This document shows, piece after piece, positions 52,584 to 58,980 of a stretch of 58,980 nt of DNA (positions within the stretch are counted from its first letter, which is position 1; each line of letters begins with the position of its first letter). The DNA is taken from positions 1-58,980 of the IMG/VR virus record IMGVR_UViG_3300046804_001768. One strand, 5' to 3'. A model generated the notes under the pieces. It worked only from the letters and a program-made list of their open reading frames with translations, was not told the origin of the DNA and did not search any database. This DNA comes from a virus. A program made the position numbers and the translations under genes.

Positions 52584-55319
52584 TCATTTCTTTGCGAATT
52601 GTTTTGCTCGTTCTAAACTACCGAAATATCCAATCTTACTTTGACTATTCTTAGCTCCAAACCGTCCACTAGGTGTTTGCCACGTTTGACCCGGTTTGTA
52701 TGCTTGTCTATCTTTTTCAATATCAACGTCTGCGGGCTTTTTCTTCATCTTCTTTGGTGCTTCTGGTGCTGCTTTTGGTTCCGCAGGCTTCTCTTTATAC
52801 GTATCAGTGACCTTTCTCTCTTCTTCTGCTTTTGTCGTGGTTTTGACAATTTTATTGAAGATATCTTGGTCAAACTTTCCATATACCTTGGTAAAGATTT
52901 CCTGCTTAGCTCTATCCGTGATATTATCGTCACCAAAGATAGCACGAAGTTGAGTACCACTAATATTCTTTCCGTTGACCGATAATTGCATTTCTGGTGC
53001 GATGACAAAGTAGCCTTGTTCTTTATATCCCTTCTTATCGGTTACGTCATCAAAGTTCTTAAAGTATTTTCCACCCAAGCGTTCTGCGTCCTTTTGACTG
53101 ACCGCAGTAACGTAAGTGGTATCATCTGGCATCTTTTGTAAGATTTCAGCCGGAGCGTATGGATTCTTCACTTGTACTACTTTGTCCGCAGGAATCCCGA
53201 ACATTTGTGTCATAATCTCTTCTTTATCCTTGAATCGGAATGGAGATTTGATTGCTTCTGTCTTGTCGCTTGATGCGATATATACGTTATCCACACCGAA
53301 TCGGTCTACTAAGTTCTTATAAACACTATAATGACCCGAATGGAATGGTTGGAATCGACCAGTGAAGATGGCGATGGTTTTCTTTGGACCAGTTTCTTTT
53401 GGTGCTTCTTCTGGTACCTCGACCGCTTTACCTTTATCAAACTTAAGTGTTCCTAAAATTTGGTTGACGGGAGCGAATGCCCCAGTAAACTTATATGGCT
53501 TTCCATTGTAAATGAATACCAATCCTTCAGTTGGAACTACCTTGTCTATACCGATGTTTTCTAGGCGTTCAACCTGTTTTTGAAGAACGGCTAGTTTATT
53601 TCTATCGTCGGTGTTTCTGAGTTCTTTAATAGTATCCAATACTTCCTTCTTTAATTGAGCTGCCATTTCTGGGTTATTGGCAGAAAGGAAATTGGTAACT
53701 CGACGAAGTGATTGTGCTCCGACTTGAAGAAATACACTTTCCAGCGGACGAGCAACTTCACGTTGAGCATCCTTTAATTGTTCTACTTCAAATGTACGGA
53801 AGAACTTTTTCTTGTTAGGGTCTTCGATATCTTTGACACCGAACTTCTTTTCACCCATAGCCCATCGACTGATAAGACCTTCACGTTCTTGCTTAGTCCA
53901 TTCGACATCCATATTATCAATTTCACGGGACCACCACGCTCTCTTGTAATCTTCGATGGTATCGTTATCATTTAAACCATATTGTTTTTCTAAACGATTA
54001 ACCATAGTACCGTACTTTTGCATGAGCTTCTTATTTTCAGCAGTTTCTGCATCGCTGAAAGCTATACTCTTTGGACCGGAAATACCGAATGTTTTTTGTT
54101 GTTGTGCGTTCACCTTTGTGATTTGATCGGCTAACGTCTTTCCATCATCAATTGAACGACCCACTTCGTTACCATCCTTATCGTAATCTACGGTACCGTG
54201 AAATACTAATACGGACTTATCGTAAGGAATGACGTTCTTGGTATCTGGAAAGACGATTTCAACATTCATAAACTTTCCACCTTCTTTGAACATTTCACTT
54301 CGTTGTTCCGGTGGGAGGGCGTCTATGGCACGTTGTAAATCTTCTGCGGCTCCAGTAAATGCTTTTTCAATGTTACCACGACCCGCAAACATTTGACGAA
54401 TTCCGGCAACGTCAAGAGCGTTCTTACCTTTATCCTTGACTTGTCCCTTGTTACGAGCGAAATATACTTGTCCGTCCTTGACCGTAAACATAATGTTTTG
54501 ACCGTCAAGTTTTTCGGTGACCGGTGCTTCAGCATCAAGTTGTCCAACTAATCCACGACGAATCATTTCCTTGACATCCTTGAACGTCAACGAATCATCT
54601 TCGTATGGATGTGCCATATGTCCTGCAGCACCACCTTCGTTGATAAGAATCCAATTACTATGTGGTACATTTCCTTCTAATAATTCTTCAAGGTATACAT
54701 AATTTTCGTTTTTCTTATCTCGTCCGTGGTCCTTCTTTGCTAAACGCCACGTACCACCATTCGGTCCATTTGGATGGTGGACATCGTGATTATTCATCTT
54801 TTTCTTTCCATACTTCTTAACTGCCTTACGACGGTCACGGTTGCGAGCTACACGGTCCTTGACAGTATCCTTCAAATACTTACGAACTTTTTCTGGATGG
54901 CGACGATAGTATCGACGAACGCGTTCCGTACTGGAATCTGCTTCATTTGTTAATTCTTCGTCATCGTCTGGACCAATCGAATTTGGATATACTAATCCCG
55001 TTCCTTGAATCTCACCGACTGCACCAGCATCGCCACCGTCTGCACCGGCATCTGCCCCAGAATCACCAGTATCTCCGCCATCGGATGGAGGAGTAGGTTC
55101 TGGTTTGGTCATATATCTGTCCCAGACAGGGGCATAATGTATTCCCCAAATCTTGGCTTGCTTACATTTTTTTCTAATTTTATTACCTGAATCAGTTGGA
55201 TAAATTGTACACTGCTTTCGTTTCTTTTCATCCAACGCAGAGACTCTGTGATTGAATTCACGAATTTCTGCTTGAATTTCATCAAGCTGTTCAAATAAAA
55301 TATCTACTGGTGATTTCAT
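52584..55319 (-). CDS. Fusion: ligase-type nucleotidyltransferase domain plus cytidylyltransferase-type domain
   Basis: 911 residues. Residues 1-200: charged, Gly/Asp-rich linker. Residues about 250-615 contain covalent nucleotidyltransferase (ligase/capping) motifs: I, K270-LDG (TEKLDGQNIMF), a following ARNK, III with FMNVEIVFPD (E353), IV TEGLVFIY (598-602) and V-like YKFTGAF (K610). Residues 647-830 form a cytidylyl/adenylyltransferase: TGRFQPFHSGHY (HxGH H660-H663), ASSDKTEAIKSPF and ISGTQLR, as in NMN adenylyltransferases and FAD synthetases. The C-terminus ends with a basic KIGYFGSLERAK. The two chemistries suggest RNA/DNA end or NAD metabolism; targets are unknown. It overlaps the upstream gene by four bases. 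Confidence 0.75.
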   Translation of the reverse strand: MKSPVDILFEQLDEIQAEIREFNHRVSALDEKKRKQCTIYPTDSGNKIRKKCKQAKIWGIHYAPVWDRYMTKPEPTPPSDGGDTGDSGADAGADGGDAGAVGEIQGTGLVYPNSIGPDDDEELTNEADSSTERVRRYYRRHPEKVRKYLKDTVKDRVARNRDRRKAVKKYGKKKMNNHDVHHPNGPNGGTWRLAKKDHGRDKKNENYVYLEELLEGNVPHSNWILINEGGAAGHMAHPYEDDSLTFKDVKEMIRRGLVGQLDAEAPVTEKLDGQNIMFTVKDGQVYFARNKGQVKDKGKNALDVAGIRQMFAGRGNIEKAFTGAAEDLQRAIDALPPEQRSEMFKEGGKFMNVEIVFPDTKNVIPYDKSVLVFHGTVDYDKDGNEVGRSIDDGKTLADQITKVNAQQQKTFGISGPKSIAFSDAETAENKKLMQKYGTMVNRLEKQYGLNDNDTIEDYKRAWWSREIDNMDVEWTKQEREGLISRWAMGEKKFGVKDIEDPNKKKFFRTFEVEQLKDAQREVARPLESVFLQVGAQSLRRVTNFLSANNPEMAAQLKKEVLDTIKELRNTDDRNKLAVLQKQVERLENIGIDKVVPTEGLVFIYNGKPYKFTGAFAPVNQILGTLKFDKGKAVEVPEEAPKETGPKKTIAIFTGRFQPFHSGHYSVYKNLVDRFGVDNVYIASSDKTEAIKSPFRFKDKEEIMTQMFGIPADKVVQVKNPYAPAEILQKMPDDTTYVTAVSQKDAERLGGKYFKNFDDVTDKKGYKEQGYFVIAPEMQLSVNGKNISGTQLRAIFGDDNITDRAKQEIFTKVYGKFDQDIFNKIVKTTTKAEEERKVTDTYKEKPAEPKAAPEAPKKMKKKPADVDIEKDRQAYKPGQTWQTPSGRFGAKNSQSKIGYFGSLERAKQFAKK

Positions 55320-57127
55320 GGTAGCGTACCTAAGTCAATATTTGACCCAGTAAAGAATGTTGGTGTCGATATCGCCGCAACATCAGTTGAGTTGTTATTG
55401 ATATCAAAGAACTCAATCTTGTGTTCCAAATAATCGTTAAAATATTCGGTATTTGGTACTAAGAATTGTGTTTCGTCTGGTGAAAATAGTTTGTCAGACG
55501 CAGGTTTGATTGAAATATTTGCAAAATTCCAGAACCCGTTAGATATAACAAATCGTAACGCAACTTTACCAGAAGTAGCTAACGCCGGAGTAAAGTTGAA
55601 GTTTTGTTGTTGATACCATTGAATCGGACTATTATTTACTACTTTTAATTGCCCAATTTTTTGTCCTAATGGGTCATTACTTACAAGTGCTGACCCACTA
55701 ACACCTATAATATAAATATCGACAATCGGAGTCTTACCCGTTAAAGTTACAGATCCTGACGATTGTTTATAATACGCATCGAGTGCTAGGGTATATTCTG
55801 TAGTAGGAAATACTGTAATGTCTCGTCTGTTGCCGATAAAATACCCACTTTCCGATAGTTGTCCACTATAGGAATTATTATTTATCGTCGGTACAGATGC
55901 GGATACGGAACTTAATAAAATTTCATCACCAACCGACAAGGTGAATGGGGTAACCGAAACCGATGAATCATAATATGCCGTTGACCCCGATACAGTATAA
56001 ACTGCATTAGAACTGGTTTCCAATCTATCAGAATACCAGTTCGCTGAAGCTGTTGGTGACAATGTAAAATTACCGATTGCGATATCGCCACGGATGGAAC
56101 CCGTCACCAAAAGTTCTTCTGTTCCGACAGAAACGTTTGCTACTAACTTATAATCAGATATATTAGTTGATACTTTACTATATACCTTTGCTTTATTAAT
56201 TTCACCGCTGACTGTTCTAAGATTTGCTACTCGTAACTTGGCGTAAGAAATTGGAATATTTACATTTATAATATTCATCTTACTATAATTAATTTTTGCT
56301 GACGATGTAATGGTCGTGGTTACAGCCGATATCGGCGTGGTATAACTACCACTTGTCAAATATAACTTATCAATAGTTCTACCATCGCTGGTTTGTATCA
56401 AATATCCATCACTAAATGCTGTAGTGGAATTTAAAATACTAGTGATTGGTAAATACATACTTGCACTAACATTATCTATTAGTAATGAACCAGTGATGTA
56501 TGAGTTAGTTAAATCGGCTGAGAATGTGGTTGGACTGACAGCGGATATTAAATATCCCACTTGAATACTAGAATATAATGTCGGTGTTAAACTTGCAGTA
56601 AATGGAATACTAGCAGTTGTAAATGACGAAGTATCTACATTATATAGTCTACGTTCTTCGGATAGTACCACGGGATTATCTAAAAATACTATTTGTGAAG
56701 AATTTCGGAGGTTATGTTCAATGAGAAGTTTACCTACCCACCGAACATTATACTTGTTTTGCCAATCCGGTGGAATAGGACGACCATCAATCGTGGAAAC
56801 AGCCGTACCCATAATGATGACAGTCGCAGGACCAACTGCTGTATTTTCGTTAATTTCCACCGATACCATTCTTGCATCACCCTGGATGTATTTTGGTACA
56901 GGGTTATAGAAAACTGGTTGGTTATTTGAGTCTAAAATTTCTATCTGAATTGATGAACCATTTTGTAAAACCGATGACCCACCTATAAAAAACGAATTTC
57001 TGCCGCCAGTAAAGTACTGTGGCAGATTCGTTACTTGGAAATATACTGAGTTTGGTGTATTGTCCTCAATATATACGTCATATGATGCTAGATTTTTTGC
57101 TTGTATCGTATTTCTAGTCTTTGACAT
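55316..57127 (-). CDS. Putative virion structural protein
   Basis: 603 residues, beta-rich, Ser/Thr/Asn/Ile-rich. Opening TIQAKNLASYDVYIEDNTPN and YFTGGRNSFFIGGSSVL, then DWQNKYNVRWVGKLLIEHNL; the rest looks like Ig-like or fibre-like repeats (VSVTPFTLSVGDEILLSSVS). No enzyme motif. It has SD GAGAAC, a TATTTATA box 23 bases before its start and lies between gp46 and the ligase-like fusion. Possibly a head or tail decoration. Confidence 0.6.
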   Translation of the reverse strand: MSKTRNTIQAKNLASYDVYIEDNTPNSVYFQVTNLPQYFTGGRNSFFIGGSSVLQNGSSIQIEILDSNNQPVFYNPVPKYIQGDARMVSVEINENTAVGPATVIIMGTAVSTIDGRPIPPDWQNKYNVRWVGKLLIEHNLRNSSQIVFLDNPVVLSEERRLYNVDTSSFTTASIPFTASLTPTLYSSIQVGYLISAVSPTTFSADLTNSYITGSLLIDNVSASMYLPITSILNSTTAFSDGYLIQTSDGRTIDKLYLTSGSYTTPISAVTTTITSSAKINYSKMNIINVNIPISYAKLRVANLRTVSGEINKAKVYSKVSTNISDYKLVANVSVGTEELLVTGSIRGDIAIGNFTLSPTASANWYSDRLETSSNAVYTVSGSTAYYDSSVSVTPFTLSVGDEILLSSVSASVPTINNNSYSGQLSESGYFIGNRRDITVFPTTEYTLALDAYYKQSSGSVTLTGKTPIVDIYIIGVSGSALVSNDPLGQKIGQLKVVNNSPIQWYQQQNFNFTPALATSGKVALRFVISNGFWNFANISIKPASDKLFSPDETQFLVPNTEYFNDYLEHKIEFFDINNNSTDVAAISTPTFFTGSNIDLGTLP

Positions 57128-57149
57128 AGGTTCTCGTGTAAAGTCTCAA

Positions 57150-57157
57150 TATAAATA
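57150..57157 (-). promoter_or_regulatory. TATTTATA box (candidate late promoter)
   Basis: Coding strand TATTTATA, 23 bases before the start of the 55316-57127 gene. Part of a motif found in 12 gaps. Confidence 0.4.
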
Positions 57158-57163
57158 GTTGAT

Positions 57164-58980
57164 TTAGACGTTAATATACGAGAATCCGTCCTCCCGTTTG
57201 ATTTCAATTACCTTGTCCACCATATCCCGTGCGGTGTCCAAGTGACTGATAAGGATAATAAAATCGAATTGAGACTTCAGAATACCCATCATTGTCCCCA
57301 TCGCACTGAGATTTTCTGGGTCCAAGGTACCCAATCCTTCGTCAATAATCATAAAGTTGGGCTTCGGGAGATTGGAAGCGTTCAACAGTGCCACCCGAAT
57401 GGCGAGACTACTGATGAATCGTTCCATACCCGACGAGTTTTCCAACGGCCAGATACGTTCGTGGTCGTAGTTCAACTTCCCAAGGATATTCTTCCCGTCT
57501 ACTTCCAACGAAATCGTGAACTCCACAATCTGGGTCAGAATATTGTTAATCTCCGATTCAATTGCAGGGATAGCACGGGACATCAGTTCATACGGAATAC
57601 CGTCACGACCAACTGCTTCCATATAGTACTTGTAAGCCTCGTAGGTATCTTCCAGTTCTTCGGCTTCCTTAATTTGATTGAGGATATCAGTCTTGGACGC
57701 TTCCAATACCTTGATTTCTCCGTGGAGTTCCCGAAGTTGCTTTTCCAACTTGTCCATTGTTTTCTTGTTTACGGCAATATCGTACTCTACGTGACTGATG
57801 TGTTCATCAATCTCACGATTATGTTTGATATTTCCTTCGTTTGTCAGATAGGATTGAATATCGTTTTTCGTCTGTTCTGCGGTACGGTCACACTTTTCAA
57901 TCGTGGTAATCAACTTCTGAATTTCTAGCTCAACCCCACTTGCTTTCTTCTGGAGTTGTTGGACTTCGGTTTGTAACTTCTCGTAGTTAGCACAGAGATT
58001 GACCTTCTCAACCAACGGTTCCATTTGAACCTTGATTTGTTCCACTGCCTCTTCCTGCTTACTTTGTAGTTCGTACAGTTCACTCAGTTCGTGGGTGACT
58101 TGTTCCATATCGTCAATCACGGACTTATTGTTTTCTACGCAGACGTTGCAATCTGGATTGTACTTGTAACTTTCCAGTTTACCCTTAAACTTTTCCTTCT
58201 CCGACACCTTGGAGGTGGTGAGTTTGAGTGCCGATGTTCCCTTGTTCAGTAAGGTAGATAACTTATTATATTCCTCTACTGATTTCCGAAGTTCTGGGAT
58301 ATTGGCGTCAATCACTTGTTGGGTTTGTTCCCTGATAGTATTATTGATTTCTTCCAATCGTCCTTCTGCCTTCAACTTTTCTTCGGTATACTTGACTATT
58401 AACGTATTTGTTTTTTGAAGGTCAGACCGTAATACGTCAATATCTAACGTGATATTCGGTACTGGACGCTTCTGACTCTGCCATTCCCGTAACTTGACAT
58501 CCAACATATCCCGTTCTTCTTTAATATCATCGACAATCCCTTCCACCCGTTGGTGATTGACTTTAGTATCTTCAAGTTTTGTCTGTGTTTCTGCTAGAAG
58601 TTGACCGAAATCAATCTTCTTGAACTTTTTCAACGCACCAGTAAGCTCCTTACTCTCTTCATTCGCCTCATCAAATAACTTATCAAACACATTCAGCCCC
58701 ATAAACTGAATGAGTAAGTCCTTTCGTTCAGAATGAGACTTGTCAATAAAGAGTGCGTTCCCCGTCTGACTACTGAGTGTGGTCAATACGAAATCTTCAT
58801 AACTGCCAACATAGTTACGAATGTTAGCATTAGTGTCCCGGCGGTCTTCACCGTTCAACGAAGTGTGGGTTCCGTCTGGATTCTCCTTCCAGAATGATAC
58901 GTCTACCTTGACATCTCCACCCTTCTTACGATTACCAATACGGCGGATATAATAGATTTCTTGATTGATTTCAAACTTCA
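57164..58980 (-). CDS. 46: Recombination endonuclease subunit, Rad50/SbcC-like gp46 (5' end outside window)
   Basis: About 605 residues visible; the frame is open to the window edge (KFEINQEIYYIRRIGNRKKG) so the start and Walker A are outside. An in-frame TTG at 58858 is not the real start. Seen: N-terminal ABC-ATPase lobe end (LTTLSSQTGNALFIDKSHSE, RKDLLIQFMGL), a long coiled coil, a zinc-hook CxxC (NPDCNVCVENN), another coiled coil, then the ABC signature (LENSSGMERFISSLAIRVAL), Walker B (FMIIDEGLGTLDPEN) and H-loop ISHLD. gp46 with gp47 processes DNA ends for recombination-dependent replication. Followed by a 36-base gap. Confidence 0.9.
   Translation of the reverse strand, partial: KFEINQEIYYIRRIGNRKKGGDVKVDVSFWKENPDGTHTSLNGEDRRDTNANIRNYVGSYEDFVLTTLSSQTGNALFIDKSHSERKDLLIQFMGLNVFDKLFDEANEESKELTGALKKFKKIDFGQLLAETQTKLEDTKVNHQRVEGIVDDIKEERDMLDVKLREWQSQKRPVPNITLDIDVLRSDLQKTNTLIVKYTEEKLKAEGRLEEINNTIREQTQQVIDANIPELRKSVEEYNKLSTLLNKGTSALKLTTSKVSEKEKFKGKLESYKYNPDCNVCVENNKSVIDDMEQVTHELSELYELQSKQEEAVEQIKVQMEPLVEKVNLCANYEKLQTEVQQLQKKASGVELEIQKLITTIEKCDRTAEQTKNDIQSYLTNEGNIKHNREIDEHISHVEYDIAVNKKTMDKLEKQLRELHGEIKVLEASKTDILNQIKEAEELEDTYEAYKYYMEAVGRDGIPYELMSRAIPAIESEINNILTQIVEFTISLEVDGKNILGKLNYDHERIWPLENSSGMERFISSLAIRVALLNASNLPKPNFMIIDEGLGTLDPENLSAMGTMMGILKSQFDFIILISHLDTARDMVDKVIEIKREDGFSYINV

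Noticed and set aside
6124-57157. Plus-strand TATAAATA as classical T4 late promoters
   Set aside because: They would transcribe the plus strand, on which no gene is found; the boxes are better considered as a coding-strand TAYTTATA element.

Overview
This window is a late-gene block from a large, AT-rich contractile-tailed (T4-like, myovirus-type) bacteriophage. Every supportable gene lies on the minus strand, so transcription runs from the high coordinates to the low ones. I recognise large terminase, portal, prohead protease, scaffold, major capsid protein, neck proteins, tail sheath, tail tube and T4-type baseplate-hub proteins. They are tightly packed, with many 1-4 base stop/start overlaps and ordinary Shine-Dalgarno sites. 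No tRNA, integrase, insertion sequence or CRISPR array was seen, and no gap exceeds 300 bases. The host cannot be named. Heavy SD use argues against Bacteroidota, and a heptosyltransferase-type domain suggests (as inference) a Gram-negative host that makes ADP-heptose.

Layout in transcription order. (1) 58980-51313: Rad50/SbcC-like gp46 (runs off the window), a virion-like protein, a large fusion of a ligase-type domain and a cytidylyltransferase-type domain, a zinc-ribbon protein and a membrane coiled-coil protein. (2) 51304-43244: terminase, then a string of nine small proteins (two EF-hand/dockerin loops in one, a ferritin-like one, several basic Cys/Lys-rich ones), the portal and an unknown protein. 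(3) 43247-38361: small coiled-coil protein, prohead protease, HExxH metallopeptidase, a phage-encoded ribosomal protein bS21, scaffold and major capsid protein. (4) 38235-32627: neck/tail completion proteins, sheath and tube. (5) 32513-16676: a cluster of fibre genes, with collagen-like G-X-Y blocks, YadA-like repeats and two S74 self-cleaving chaperone tails. (6) 16576-8271: a likely fibre-modification cassette. It holds two multidomain glycosyltransferase/methyltransferase proteins (one with a TibC/BAHT-type protein O-heptosyltransferase domain and a GT25-like domain) and a 2-oxoglutarate/Fe(II) prolyl-hydroxylase-like enzyme, followed by three tandem mini-collagen genes. (7) 8220-1: a SNF2/SMARCAL1-like helicase, then the T4-ordered hub set gp26, gp51-like, gp29-like, gp48/54-like, LysM/gp53-like, and an M23-peptidase hub protein that runs off the left edge.

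The most interesting proposal is that this phage makes collagen-like fibres and mini-collagens and also encodes enzymes to hydroxylate and O-glycosylate them. The Gly-Pro-Thr and Gly-Ser/Thr-Ser triplets resemble substrates of known protein glycosylation systems. A second notable signal is an octamer read TA(T/C)TTATA on the coding strand, present 23-47 bases before the start codon in 12 of the 17 intergenic gaps of 35 bases or more. It may be this phage's late promoter and is close to the reverse complement of the T4 late box.
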